Assembly (NCBI GenBank): GCA_030248195.1
Contig: JASAND010020430.1
Location: 21,359 to 85,358 of the forward strand
From: Trissonchulus latispiculum
Lineage: Eukaryota > Nematoda > Enoplea > Enoplida > Ironidae
Direction: 5' to 3'
Length of the DNA stretch: 64,000 nucleotides
Shown: positions 22,665-35,180 of the stretch, piece by piece
How the letters are laid out: each line of letters begins with the position of its first letter
How positions within the stretch are numbered: the stretch's first letter is position 1
Notes under the pieces: model-generated
The model's database searches: none
What the model was told of the DNA's origin: nothing
Seen by the model: only the letters and a program-made list of their open reading frames with translations
Translations under genes and position numbers: made by a program

Positions 22665-23695
22665 AAAAGTTGATTATAAATTTTCTATCTAAGAAAAAGT
22701 TCATAATTCAGTACGACAACTTTAAACGATAAGCGGGCTAAGCCTTACTAAGGATCAACGAGTCCTAAAATTTACGCAAAATACCTGGATGAGACCTTAC
22801 AGTTTGTTCTGCTCAGATATAAGGAAAGTTGTTAACTCAGAGTTTGAGAAGGATAAGAATACGTGTGCTTGGGGGGGGGGGGGTTTCACTCCTCCAGACC
22901 TGAGCTCACCCCCCCCCAAAGGGGTCCCTCACCCCCCCAGAATCCGGATTTTTCCGGTAAAAAACCGGAAAAATCCTGTTTTTCGGCGGCCGTCGGCCGC
23001 CCTTCACACCCCCCAGAACTTCCCCTCCTGCACATGTCTGAGGATAAGTATAAACTTTTAAACAATGCTGTATTTGGGAAGCCAGTGGAGAACATATGAG
23101 CTTATAAGGCTATTAAGCGTGTTACTACATCTAACAACATCTAACAACTTGTAGAAAAATTGATAAATTGTCTTACTAGATTCTGTGAAAGTTTGGTTGC
23201 TGCATTCATGAAACGGGTAACAGTGGAAGATTCCAAACCTATTTGTTGGCTTTACTGCATTGGACTTGTCAAAATATTTAACGTATGATTTTCATTACAC
23301 TATATTGTAATGTGTATTACATTACATTACATTGTAAGCTACAATTATATTTTACCTAACTATGGAAAAAATGTACAATTGCTATTTACTGAAAGGGATA
23401 GTGTATGCCATCCTATCACTGCTGACAATGGATATAATGATATGCTACAAGATATGGATATATTTGGTACAAGTGATTACCCAAAGAGTTATCCTTTACA
23501 CGTAGCAGAAGCAAAAAGTGTTGTGTAAAATGAAAGTTGGAACTATGGACAATCTATACGAAGCCTTTTGTGGTATACGTTCTAAGGCATATGTATTTGT
23601 ATATGGGGAAATTGAGAATAAGAGACTTAAACGTACTAAAAAGTCAACTGTTAACAATGGGTACACTTTAAAGGTTGCGGTTCAACAACTTTTGA
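22665..23695 (+). pseudogene. Polinton-type DNA polymerase B, C-terminal part, interrupted
   Basis: From 22665 the plus strand reads KLIINFLSKKKFIIQYDNF, then RVLKFTQNTWMRPYSLFCSD, EFEKD, an insertion (22858-23040), and YKLLNNAVFGKPVENI, which is the conserved KxxxNxxYG-like region of protein-primed polymerases. Further on, LVAAFMKRVTVEDSKPICW and YGKNVQLLFTERDSV give the last palm motif. The family has two Asp in D-T-D-S; here the first is Glu in E-R-D-S. Then FGTSDYPKSYPLHVAEAKSV and EAFCGIRSKAYVFVYGE follow after a stop and frameshift. The order is right for the family, but stops, frameshifts, the insertion and the motif change make it non-functional. It is on the opposite strand to the 20.4-21.0 kb fragment, so the locus was rearranged or holds pieces of two copies. 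Confidence 0.85.
22858..23040. mobile_element. 183-bp hAT-like MITE inserted in the polymerase pseudogene
   Basis: The insertion is flanked by an exact 8-bp direct repeat, AGGATAAG (22850-22857 and 23041-23048), the target-site length of hAT transposons. Ends are weakly inverted (ACGTGTGC on the left, GCACATGTCTG on the right; the right end read inward begins CAGACATGTGC). The interior is GC-rich with a perfect 13-bp hairpin (22946-22976) and poly-G and poly-C runs. Without the insertion and one target copy the polymerase frame is continuous across the site, so the insertion came after the polymerase gene. Confidence 0.8.
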
Positions 23696-23699
23696 TGGG

Positions 23700-24020
23700 A
23701 CTTGTCCTGCAGTATGAACTTCATTAGAACTGATAGACATAAATAGTATTTGTGCATGTTAATAAGAAGGGACTATCCCCTTTTGATGATGAAAGGTATT
23801 GGATTATGATAATTAATTTGGGGTCGGTAAAAACAAAATAAAACCTTAACTGCAGTTTTAAGCCATCTGATGAGACTCCTTGCTGGGGATAGAAGCGGTT
23901 AAGAAACGTCTGTGTCTTTCTTACTTGTGGAGGGAGTTTAATCTTGACTGGACCGCTGATTTGAATCTTCATTTAAAAAGCAAAACCTATTCACATTGGT
24001 GTGGCAGTTTATTTGTGTCC
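23700..24020. other. Spacer
   Basis: Nothing recognised; probably further eroded transposon sequence. Confidence 0.3.
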
Positions 24021-24022
<2 letters not shown>

Positions 24023-24097
<75 letters not shown>

Positions 24098-24115
24098 TAT
24101 ATTATATATATACTC
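24023..24115. repeat. (TA)n microsatellite
   Basis: About 90 bp of almost pure TA dinucleotide, ending in ATTATATTATATTATA. Confidence 0.98.
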
Positions 24116-25168
24116 TTGCTATTTACACATTTAGATTCATATCATCTGAAAATTTTGAGCAAACCTCCAAAAAATTGTTTCTATGCACCGCTACGTAATC
24201 AAATATGCAAATATATCTACTATTTTAAGTGTTCCAGCGAACTTGTTCCAGCCTGCTGTATTTATATGGCTCTTGGATCGACTTGATTTAAAGTTTCAAT
24301 TAAAACTAGTTCACATAATTGAAGTCTGCAAAACTTCCATTTCACACACCATTTGCTGATAAACATTTCGTAAACGCTTGTACAGTCTTGACAGTGGTCT
24401 CTGCTCTTACATTTATATACTTCACCACTATTCACCATTTGTCGTTATTTATATTCTTCGTGCGCTTCTCTAGTATTAATTTTGCACCTTTCATCTGTAT
24501 ATACATTATTTATGGAACCATGAACTCTTAATTAGTCAAAGTTGGGCTGTCAAATGATTGATTATTATTGGTATTCTCAATTTCTTTATGGATTCTGTCT
24601 ATTTGCTGGATGAACTGAATTGCTGATGATTTAGTGACTTAACCTTCTAAAAATGCAAGCTTCCCGCCTAAGTTCTAATTTAATATGGTCCCTTCCCTTC
24701 GAACGTTTTCTAGTTAAAACACTTACATTAAACTAGTGTAGGCAGATAACACGTCGGAGACTGCGACAAGTTTCTGAGTTTAAAATGAATGATTGACATA
24801 CTGACAGGATTGGGAAAGTTCAAATAAAGTTTACTAGAAGTACATTAAGTGGGTTCAATTTGCCTATCAGGAGCGTTATCGTTTTTGCAAAACGCAAACA
24901 CTTTCATCTAGAAGACATTTCAAAAACCTAATTTTAATTTTAAAAATTATACACAATTCTAAGTACCGGAAAATAACCTGACCGTTATTAAGAATCTTTT
25001 TCACAACCGCTTAATATCTAACGAGAATATTTTACCACATAAAATTGTTAACTCAGCCACGCTTCCCACTTTTAAAAGGGCACTGCGTGACGTCATGTTT
25101 GATGTAGGAATTTAATGCAGAAGTGTTGCACTTGCTTATTAATTTAGATTTTTCTTGTTTGTTTAATT
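24116..25168. other. AT-rich gene-free stretch
   Basis: No exon, structural RNA or repeat recognised. Confidence 0.4.
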
Positions 25169-25228
25169 AAATGATAATAATAATAATAATAGTAATAACA
25201 ATAATAATATCTCTATGTAGGCATATTA

Positions 25229-25267
<39 letters not shown>

Positions 25268-25292
25268 TCATGTTACTATTATTATTATTTAC
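25169..25292. repeat. (ATA)n/(TTA)n microsatellite, inverted pair
   Basis: An ATAATAATA run (25170-25210) is followed after a 20-base gap by a TTATTATTA run (25226-25292), so the two can pair with each other. Confidence 0.95.
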
Positions 25293-25729
25293 CCTAGTTA
25301 ATCGATGCCAAGTCTGCAAAAATATTTTTAAGTGGGAGTTGTTTCAAACCCTCCAATTTGTACTTGCTTCATTTAAAGTCTAATTATTCTTCAATTTTAC
25401 AGCGTTTTATTTGAAATTTTTGTATCTTGTGTTCAGTATGCTCTTCACATCTATTTACGCCTAAAACAGTGCAATAGTCGCCTGTCCTATCCTTCATTAA
25501 GAGTTTTAGCTAAGACTAGAAAGACATTAGCCAAATTTGCTTTGATTTTATTGAACAGAAAATTTGAGTCCTTTAAAAATGAAACCTATTTGGTTGATTC
25601 CAAACTTCGTCAAAGAATTTCTACTTCTGTAAAAAAACTGTGTAAGTGAAAAAACTTAAAAAAATATATTTTCAAGGTGATCTAATCTATATTCTTCGGC
25701 ACTAGCAAAACATTAAAAAACGTTAAAAC

Positions 25730-26390
25730 AACTGCTCTTGGAAATTTATGTTACGTTTTAAAATTGCGTTGAAGTGATCTTTTCGTATTATTGTTATCGT
25801 AGTGAATTTAAGACCTTTAAAAATGAATTTTTACTAACATTGTTGTTTGTGAAGGCTACACCATTAAACATTTACTTTTACACGTTTTTAAACATTTCAA
25901 TTGGAAACCATGATTAAATGCTGTACACTATTTGTGTAAGTATAGTAAAACTCTTTAGAAATTGAAATAGAATCTTTATGTTTTACATTTAGGTGATTTT
26001 TTCTTTGAATATTTCATTATTATTCATTACACATTATTCATATATAATATTGTACAGTAGTGACTATACTATGTTACATCATTTCATTATGTCCAGAATT
26101 CTTATAGATGTATATTTTAAGCATATACATTTATATTTGGGCAATTAAAACAGGGGTGTAGTCATTTTGTTCTGTTTCCTCATAGTAGCCATCACAAATC
26201 GAAATCATAGCTCCCTTAGCATCTGATCTCAGGTTGGGTGGTTCTCCAACAAGCTAGACATCCATATAGAAGGCACAAGTTTTTCTGCAGAAGGGACAGG
26301 ACGGCTCCACCGCATTTTTATGGAGCCGTTTGATGCAGGAGAGGCACAACATGTACATACACAGTGTCAATATACTTAGATTTTCATTTT
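25730..26390 (+). repeat. Dispersed repeat, inverted partner of the copy at 43.88-44.46 kb
   Basis: GGGCAATTAAAACAGGGGTG, GACAGGACGGCTCC and the long AT-rich segment with ATATTGTACA match the reverse complement of 43880-44460. It contains a hairpin ACGGCTCCA..TGGAGCCGT near 26303-26332. No protein seen. Probably a non-autonomous mobile element. Confidence 0.65.
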
Positions 26391-27250
26391 CATAGCATAC
26401 GTATTTCGCATTTCTTTTGTTCCTACAGTAATTATTTTTAATATTGATTATATTCGCAAGCTTTTGTTCTCGGAAAAAAATTGTTTTCTAATCTGCTGCT
26501 TTATTAAACATTACATAGTAAACTTATGACAGAATTACACACTTTTTATTTTATGATAGCTATCATTTACAAACATTAAATTTAGTTAATCGTCTACTTA
26601 TCGTACTTACATTTTTTCCTCCTTCTTCCACAGCATCAATAATTTCCTGCATGTGTTTCTTTCTATACGGCTTCAAGAAAATATCCAAATGCTTGAGATG
26701 TTGCCGCATTTCCTCTTTGTAGATTCATTTGGTTTCCTGTCTAATCTTCTCCAAAAACTGCTTCTATCACTCTATATTCTCTACAAGTATTGTTAGTTAT
26801 GCATCAACTGAACAAGATCAACATTATATATCACACCAAGATAATATCTTCCACAATTGTTTCTATACAGTTTCAACTCTACTAATCCTTACCTTCTTTA
26901 CACTTTGTGCTCCTGGTCGTTGTTTCCTCAGATATTTTGCATCGATTGACACTGAGTTTTAACATTTTCAGTTTTTTGAAAATCCTATATTGAAACAAAT
27001 TTTACAAGAGAACCGGAAATTCTCACAGCTTTGACATTGTAGCGCTTCTTTAAAACAACCTTCACTCCTTCTCCATTTCTTAAACTGTTTATTTAAGTTT
27101 AAATGTAAAGGTTGGATACAAAACTGAATTATTGAACTGTCGTTGCGTGGCAAAGGTTGGCTTGGTGTAGGTAGCCGCACTAAATTCTGTATTTTCGCAA
27201 AAAGTTGAATGACAGGCTCATTAGTTCTTCCTGAAGAACCGACTCTATTT
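26391..27250. other. Unassigned AT-rich stretch
   Basis: Short open frames (26729-26962 plus, 26968-27180 minus) show no domain features. Confidence 0.4.
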
Positions 27251-27279
27251 CACTATTTAAATACAGGGATAAATCGGAT

Positions 27280-28400
27280 CAGATCAGACAAGTAGACCGA
27301 ACAGTCTATCACATGAGATCACAGTGGTCATCGAAGCAGTCCCAAGGAGTCCATAACCAGAAGAACATATTTGCGAACCAGTCCGCTCGTCCGACAGCCG
27401 AAATGGCGTCATCCCCTTAGATACGCTAGTGCTCACGACTTGCCTTCGGATGCAGAAACCCTTATGGATGAAGCAGTATTCGGCTACAATTCTGAGACGT
27501 GAGAAGAGTGCGACTGAATATTCCATCACACCAGACAGTCCTTTATCAGAGTTTCGGCTGTGGGATGTGATTGAAGGAAGAATTTGGTTCTTCTGTCCAA
27601 ATTTCTGACACTGCCTTGGTGAGCTTACCGATAATGCATGGACACAAGGGAACAAGGGCTGTCTGTGTGCTCATCAATGCCATGGATAATGATGAAAAAA
27701 ATGACCGTACATGTCGTCGAAAAAAATAAAATACGATTAATGGAAGGCGAACTTGAGGGATACCTACGTCCTATCCCTATTATGGCGTTGAAAGAATGTT
27801 TCCGGCAGTATTTGTAAGATCCAACAATTGGAGATTTTCAAATTTATCCCACTGCGTCAACGATTCATCATCACCACCAACAGAGGAATTGTTCCATATT
27901 GCTGAGAATTACTGCGACTACACCTTTTGCGAGAACCAGTGCGAACTGTCGAACATGTACTGCTGTTCGGACGTAGCCTGGTACACAGTTTCTGACTTCA
28001 CTGCATGGGTCGGTCGCCATGAGTTTTCAAATTCATGCACCACGGTTATGAAGCTTCCACGATTAGAGCTTTGTACTCAAGCAAAATTGTTAACAAGTCT
28101 CCGTTGACGCAAACCTTATCCGAACGCATTTGACGTTCTCCTGCTTGTTGTTAGAACAGATGAATGGCCGGTTCAGGAACTGAATCTACCGCGATAGATT
28201 CGACGGCATTCAGCTTCACAATGACGGATGTAGTTATTACTGAAATGCTGACGCCTCCGGACCAGTTCTAAACTAAGCTTGAGACTACCCGCTTTGAGCT
28301 GCTCTTCGTGGCACCAAACTTTCCATTAGTCTATGTCATGTCAATGACCCTATGGGATACTTTAACCGGGTGAACGGCTTCATTCTTGCGCGGGAACGTG
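27280..28400 (+). pseudogene. Possible retroelement pol remnant (BEL/Pao-like), very weak
   Basis: An open frame at 27796-28107 ends TTVMKLPRLELCTQAKLL, which resembles the (L/I)PRLEL-C segment at the RNase H end of BEL/Pao and related pol proteins. A later block reads DPMGYFNRVNGFILARERVF but matches nothing I can name. Base composition is more balanced than in the flanks. Frames are interrupted throughout. One short motif is thin evidence and the assignment may be wrong. Confidence 0.25.
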
Positions 28401-28870
28401 TTTTTCTGTCTGCATATAATAACTTACTCTGATTTCAAACAAACTAGTATTTCTCTGTTATGCAAGATGGTGTTTTATATTCGCGAGCTGTTGTCGATAA
28501 TTCGCTGTCTTTAAAACCTTTAACATCATGCCGCGGTTTCTATTAAGTGCCTAATGGATGGTTTTAAAACGCATATATCATAGATTGGATATATGCTACC
28601 AATATTGATATTAGCTTTTATCAGTCGAAACAAATTTTTCAACTTAATACAGAGTGGATTGTAAAAGCGTCTACTGCTCTTCGTTGGATCAAAATATGAA
28701 AGCCAGTAAGAGATTATGTTATAGTTTACATTATTATACACATCTGGACAACCTACTGCTTATTCGTCACCATTGTTTCTGTACAAGTCAAAAGGTGTCA
28801 CAAAGGTGTCACTGGATGGATTGAGCCAAAATGTTTTATAATTTGAGTCGGCAAAATTCTATTAGGTTTA

Positions 28871-30330
28871 GGACCTATAATTATTCTGTCGGACAGTAAT
28901 CTGCAATGGGAGGCCGATGTCATGCACGTGAGGGCAAGCAAATCAAGAAAATTGCTTGCTGAGATTGATTGTTTTAGTAATCCAGCTGCTGCGTCACCAT
29001 TATAAAGTGAATTTGCTTATTCAATAAAGACTGCTGTTCTTTAAGTTCGTAGGCCAAGTCAAAATGGAAGCATCATGTACTAAGAGCCGTTCAACGACGC
29101 AGCTTCATGTCAAAACTGTTTCAGAAAATGTTGTCTGATCTGAAAATAAAGCGTAGACAGCTCAGGGTGATACAAAGGTTGTTCTTCTTGAAAGACGATT
29201 TCAAACCGTTACTTGAAAACAAAGAAGTTTATAGGCGTCTCTAAGATCAAACATTATTTCAAAGTTAGCCTACGAATGTAACGCAATTGTAACTGTAACG
29301 AATGTAATGTCCTCTTGTGTTGCCAGTTTACATAATTTTTGTATTTTAGAATGTACGTACGTAAGGTATAAGTAATGATTGGAATTGTGTTTGTTGACAT
29401 GTGTGTTTATCATTAATTACTATGTTCGATTAGTGTCAATTTGTTTCGATTCACCAAGAAAATATAAGAGTTTAAAGTTTGTAGAGAAGTCGTATATTTT
29501 GTAAAACAGGATCTAAGTTGACAGCTGTAACCTAAATTTTGGGAGGATAGTTTCTGAATCGCCATGCGCACAAGATTTCAAAATAGTTTAAAAGGATAGA
29601 AGAAATTAAATTGGCAGTAAGTGTTGTTACAGAAACGATTGGAAACGTGTGCCTGTATTGAATGCTATGCACTTGAACAGCACCATGTAAGCACCTCCCT
29701 ATCTGTGGGTCAACCATTTCTGTGTTGTTCTTACTTCCTCGGAAGAATAGGTCTGTTATTTGTAGTAACGTGTAACGGCTGCCTGATTACCTACCTTCGG
29801 ATTCAGTCTGGCTAGACCTGGATAAATAATTATTGGATTTGAGTCAGTATTGGATTTGAGACTAGACTTTAGATAGGCTAAGCGCTACAGGTTGTTCTTG
29901 TTGAAAGAAGATTTCAAACCTTTAGGTGAAAAAAAAAGTAAGTTTATAGGCGTCTCTAAGGTCAAACATTTCAAAATTATCCTCTGCTAATTCATAGCTA
30001 TAATTCTAGATTATTTCAGAATGATAGGAACCTCACCGAACAAAGCTGATAAATCGGAAAGAGGAAAAGTTTTACACATAATTGACAGTTGACACTGTCA
30101 ATATCATGCGTGGAAACGGTAGTTTGCTTAGTCCCTATAAAGATGGTGACATGGTTCGCATTCGAAAGACAAATAAGGCAATGATGAAGTCTGCAAATGA
30201 GTCATTTTCAAAGACTTATGTCACAGTCGAGATATTATGGATTTCGAGAAAGCAGGAATTAATACCACAGATTTTAATTTTTGATCCAAACCAAATCAAA
30301 ACTGTTTTGATGATTTTTGATTAATCATAA
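28871..30330 (+). pseudogene. Second Polinton-type integrase, heavily decayed
   Basis: Starts with GPIIILSDSNLQWEADV and AEIDCFSNPAAASPL then a stop, which aligns with the core of the integrase at 19.6 kb (RIIVSDSILQWEADV, IIDCFSRKAA). The third-acid region appears twice, at about 29176-29210 (KVVLLERRFQT) and 29886-29920 (VVLVERRFQT), in a locally duplicated segment; both keep the Glu that the 19.6-kb copy has lost. A C-terminal SH3-like block (YKDGDMVRIRKTNKAMMKSA) lies at 30130-30210. Stops, frameshifts and at least one internal duplication show it is dead. Confidence 0.75.
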
Positions 30331-30990
30331 TTGATGATCAACTTCTGATTTTTGATTAATCAAACTGAGTCAAATTATTTAATTTTTCACTGCAAAAAAT
30401 CGAACTGAATCAATGTAACTAAATTTTTAGAAGCCGAAATCGAACTACATCAAATGAAAACTACGGTCCATGAATCAGTAGTTTTACTTTCGATTTTGAT
30501 GCACATTTTGATTCAGCATTGCTAAATGAATTCGCTCATTATCACAAACAGTATGGTGTGAGAAAGTTCAAAAAACAAGTTTATTTCTTAAACTACTGTT
30601 TTACGCTTTGTGAGACTGCAATATATCACACAGAATTAGCACACGAGTTTGAAGTCAAAGAGACTGAATTATATTAATTAATGCGAAGTTGTTACGGCAG
30701 CAAGAAGCAGGTCGACCTAAATTTAACCTTTTACAGTTTCGGCAGCCTGGTAAGTAGGATGCTTTAAATCAGTAGGTATGCAAATTCGAAAAATCAAAAG
30801 TCGCATCAACCTTCAGTTTTGGTAAAACTGAATTAAAATCAAACGTGTTTCAAATTGGCAAAATTGAACTGAATCAAATAATTTCATTTTATGGAGCAGA
30901 AAATCTATTAAATCAAATCTGATGATTTTTCAAATGCAAAAATCGAATCAAATCAAAACTTTTGAGGTTGCATCAAAACTTCTTTACTGC
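30331..30990. repeat. Degenerate repeat rich in AATCAAA and AATCGAA
   Basis: Short motifs such as TTTTTGATTAATCA, AAATCGAACTGAATCAA and AAATCAAATC recur irregularly through about 650 bp. This may be an eroded minisatellite. Confidence 0.5.
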
Positions 30991-32570
30991 AAAGTTAGAT
31001 GTATCACGTGATCAGGTGCATTAATCTGGACACTGTTAGTCCTGGTGGTCTGGTTTATTCTATTTTTTTACGTACGCCCCACTCCAGTTGGATGTGCACC
31101 GGTTAGGAGTAGTGTCAGCCACGATAATTTTAAATTTTTATTGTTGGGGAAGGGTGATTGGCTGACACCGAATAATTGTCTTCACTTTATTCTATTCTAT
31201 GTAGCACACATAACTCTATAACGAACAGCGAATATATAGCTAAACAAGATGCCCCGCTATTTCATGGAACAATATAGAATGAATCAGAATTATGTTTCGG
31301 GCTTATTTCGTCATGCAAACAACTTACTTACTTACTACTTACTTATCACTTACTAACAGTCAAATTAGGGGTAAGGGGAAGAGACAGATTAAGCTGGCAA
31401 ACGATGAAAAATTGGACAACCATGTGTTAAAAGAATGAAGAATTATAAACTTGAATATTTATAGTTAACATTTCGTTAAACACATTATACTAGTTTACAG
31501 TAGGTTTTACTAAAAGTCAATCAAGTTTGGTATTTTAATCTTATTTTTAAAAATTCCTTAGACACGACAAAGAATAACATTAATTTAAATTGGCGAAATG
31601 GGTCCACAACTATCCAAGACGAGGGAGCATTGAATTTGCCTCTTATTATAAACTGATCTTTGTCTCCTTTTACTTTAGCCCTTAAATCCCAGCAAGACTG
31701 ACCAACCAGCAAAGAATAAGAAGAAAACCAATGCTGAATCTCCGGAGGCAATAATAATGAAAACAGGTGGAATCCGCGAGCAAAAGCAGTTAGCAAACCT
31801 TTATTTGTTGGGAAAATGGAAACGCTTCCTAGCTACGATTTGGGCGACCTTCAGATGTGCATCGACCTTCAGATGTGCACCTTCAACGTGAACGACAGTG
31901 TACTGGGAGTGGAAGGCGCCAAAACAAAACCCAGCTCTGGTGGATGACTCCTGGAATTGATGCTTTGTGCATTGTTGACTGTATTAATTGCAGAGATGGA
32001 GGCCCAAAAATGAAAGAGATCCTGCAAGATTCTCTTAAGCTGTAACGGAATAGGAAGCACCACCGAATGTTAAGTACCTGCCCAAAATTTGATGCACTGT
32101 CAAAGGAGTACCAGTGCAACATTTCGAATTACATGTACTGAAACACATCAAAACTTATGAAGTGTAACACTGTATTTTTGTATGCTTACTAAACTTACCA
32201 CGGTTGTGATTGCTTTCAAATTCGGTTCGGATCGGTTCGAATTCAGGTGAATGGAAGCAAATACTTTAGCAAAATCTAATTCGCTTGCCAAGAATTAAGC
32301 AAATGCAATGACAACAGACCGCTGCTTTGACTAAGATACTCTTAAACCGTCTTGGTTGGGTAAATTTTAAGGCATACCTTCATGAAATTGTTACATGACC
32401 TTCGACATGCACGGCTTAGCATGCAGAGACAAGTCTGATTCCTCTGTATGTTTAACGTGACCACTACACAAGCGGCCTATGCTTAATGCGATGCTTAAAA
32501 AATCCGATTTTGGTAGAGTACAGTTTGAGCTTAATGAAGCAAACAGGGTTTTTGTGCAGATGTTCCACCG
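30991..32570. other. Unassigned stretch
   Basis: Includes a short CTTACTTACTTACT microsatellite (31323-31360) and a tandem duplication of CGACCTTCAGATGTGCA near 31849-31878. No exon could be supported. Confidence 0.4.
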
Positions 32571-32599
32571 GTAAGTATAGAAGGCCTGTATCTTTTGGT

Positions 32600-32760
32600 C
32601 TCGACTAGGTATCTACATATGGGCCAAGATTTCGAGTGGTCTAGGGTACCCGTCAACTGATTCGATAATCGATGGTTCGAGTCGCACCAGCCACGAAAGT
32701 TTCTCAAATCTTCATGAGCAAGGGACTAACCTTATATCAGCTTGACGTGAGGTCTAGCCA
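32600..32760 (+). mobile_element. Possible tRNA-derived SINE
   Basis: A promoter-like pair is visible: an A-box-like CGAGTGGTCTAGGG (32633-32646) and, about 35 bases later, a B-box GGTTCGAGTC (32673-32682), in the order and spacing of a tRNA gene. The region does not fold into a convincing tRNA with complete acceptor and anticodon arms, so a SINE head or old tRNA relic is more likely than a functional tRNA. Confidence 0.4.
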
Positions 32761-34400
32761 GTTATCCAGTTATTCTTAGTTGGTCGGTCAGTCGTACCAC
32801 TTATGTGGGAAGGTAGCAAGAGACTGGTAGCAAGAAAGGTAACCAGGAATGTCATCTGCCATGAGGAACTGCACTCGGAATGAGAGCAAGAATAAAAACG
32901 TGTGCAAAGGTTGTACAAATCAAATTTGCACCATTTTTTCAAAAATGGCAAGTATAGAATCAAGATCACATGAAGTTGGGAAAGTGTGGACGTTTTCAAC
33001 GTGTGACACAATTTTGAAAATTTTGACATTTTATCAATAGACGTTTTGTCATGGTAGTTTCGTCGGTAGACGTTATGAACGTTAAGCGTTTGTATATATA
33101 TATATATAGACGTTTTTTTGGGAAATAAAAACAACAGTATTGAAACATACGATGCAAGCTTTAAACCAAAGAAGCTGAGCGCTAATCAATATGAAATACA
33201 AATACAATTAAAAATCGTAATTACACAGAGCACAGATTTCGCCTCTTGTCATGCACAACTGTTTGCTCGTTAGTAGCTTAACGTTTAAAGCATATGAATG
33301 CAATATGCAGATGCAGCAGCATGCTACTCAGAGCCCATTTCATGCGATTATCTGCTGGCCTGCAAAATCTGGTCACGAAAACCGTCAACTACGACCCATA
33401 GGTCATCGGAAATGTGGACGTTTTCAAATACCGTTTAGCAGAATCTAGCCCGCTTTTAGCACTTGAGTCTTATATATTTGGCAACTGTAGTATGTATCTA
33501 ACAGGTGGAAGAGATGCCTTGGGCCATTGTCATCACCATTTAAATAGCAAACTTGGGTAGCCTATGTATTTTTAACAAATGACCTTAACCCAGGCTGATG
33601 ACTTAAGAGGGGGGCAAACAGTTCGATGGCGGAAAGCTTTCTAATCTATTGCCAAATAATACTGGCCGGAATACGGTTCCCTTCCCATATAGTGCTTTGC
33701 TATCATGTAAAAGAATTATCGAACCCAAAGCCACAATCTCGACAGGAGGCTGGGCCAACCGCCGTCGGGATCAGGGGTTATGAGGAAAATGGCCAAGGAG
33801 TATGCCGAAATGGCCGGAAAAAAATTAGTTTTTACACTAAAACGTTATAAAATTTTCGGCTTCGGCCGACTTAGCTGAAAGGTTTTCGTGAAAATCGGCC
33901 AAAATTTTGACGTGTTTTTTCTGAAAATTGAAGAATTTTTTCTTACCGATTCCAATTTTTCTGTGTAATACGAGCAAACTAGAAAATTTGGACGTTGTAG
34001 GTGCGTAAAGTGTTTAAGTTAACTAAGGTCTTATGAGATGTAGTTAATCACAGAAATCCGAGATATTTTCAATGCAGTTAGTATCCGTCTTAATTTAGAT
34101 TAATTTAATTAAGAGGAGTTGGTTTTGTTTACCGTTGTGTACGCAATGCTAGATCATATTATTACTACGATTTCTGCAAAATTCTGTTTGACTGTTATAA
34201 GCAAATTCTGAACTACGCCAGTGTCATAAACAGTGGATTCATGTTCGCGTTTAACATGGCAGAGAATTCCTTTTTGACAAGGGTTATATCTTTTTGTTAA
34301 CAAAAAATGAACTGGCACATTAACCGAAAGTCTGAAACCCTGGAAACTTTGAAAATTTAGTTAAATTTGATTAAGTTCTTTTTTTGCTATGAAAATTTAA
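32761..34400. other. Unassigned AT-rich stretch
   Basis: A short (TA)n tract at about 33093-33108. No exon recognised. Confidence 0.4.
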
Positions 34401-34404
34401 ATGA

Positions 34405-34548
34405 TTAGGCTCAAAATTAACTCAATCCTGTTCACGCACAGGATTAAACAGAGAGTTAAACAGTTTATTTTAACTCGGCCCGAGGGTTAACCGAGTTAAA
34501 GTATTTTAAGCCTACTCTTTTAATTCGTGCGCGTAAATGCCCTAAGTC
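34405..34548. mobile_element. Small MITE-like element, copy 1
   Basis: Shares AAATTAACTCAATCCT, GAGTTAAA and a right end CGCGTAAATGCCCTAAG with the copy at 59126-59299. The right end is the reverse complement of the family's left end (CTTAGGG). The 5' end is degraded. Confidence 0.6.
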
Positions 34549-35180
34549 GCAGTTTACCCCAATTTAGATCCTAGTATGTAATTAGGCAAAAGCTAGGACA
34601 GGTTAGGAACTGATAATTTCATCAGATCAAAAACAGCGGGCAATAACTTTTAGATTTTTCGTAAAATTTGCAATCTTTGCTGTTGCTGTTGTTGTTGTTA
34701 TAGCCCTGTTATTGCTGGAGAAGGCAGTGAAGCTGGACAACCTGAATACATTTATTATTCGCCAACATTCGTGTCAACATGTTTCTGGTTTTTTGCAACG
34801 GTTAACCCACTAGAGCAGAAATAAGGATTTAAAAAATTTTCATTTTGAGCGACATAATTTTTCCTCTGGATACATGTCAGGAATAACATGTGAGAAGATA
34901 TAAGAATGTCTACCACTGTTCGTTCGTTGTCTCGTTTCCCTCAGTAGTATAGGAATTGCAACTTTGATGCCGGTTTCAGAATCACACCTTACAAATTTGA
35001 TGTCGGTTTCAAAAATAGGCCTTACAAATTTGATGTCCGTTTAAAAAAACTGCTTTAAAGTGTGATGCTCAATTTTAAGAAACATCTTTGTGATATAGAT
35101 TTAGTCATGAAACCTGTCTAGATGATAACACAGCTCTACTGCATATATATATATACATTAGCTAGCACTGTCAATACTTG
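34549..35180. other. Unassigned stretch
   Basis: Contains a GTTGCTGTTGTTGTTGTTA run (34682) and three short related direct repeats around TTTGATGTCGGTTTCA (34965-35045). No gene seen. Confidence 0.4.

Noticed and set aside
22789..23095. Open frames across the poly-G/poly-C insert
   Set aside because: They run from polymerase pseudogene sequence into the inserted MITE and are not a gene.
32640..32690. Functional tRNA gene
   Set aside because: A-box and B-box-like blocks are present, but acceptor and anticodon stems do not close; kept only as a possible SINE.
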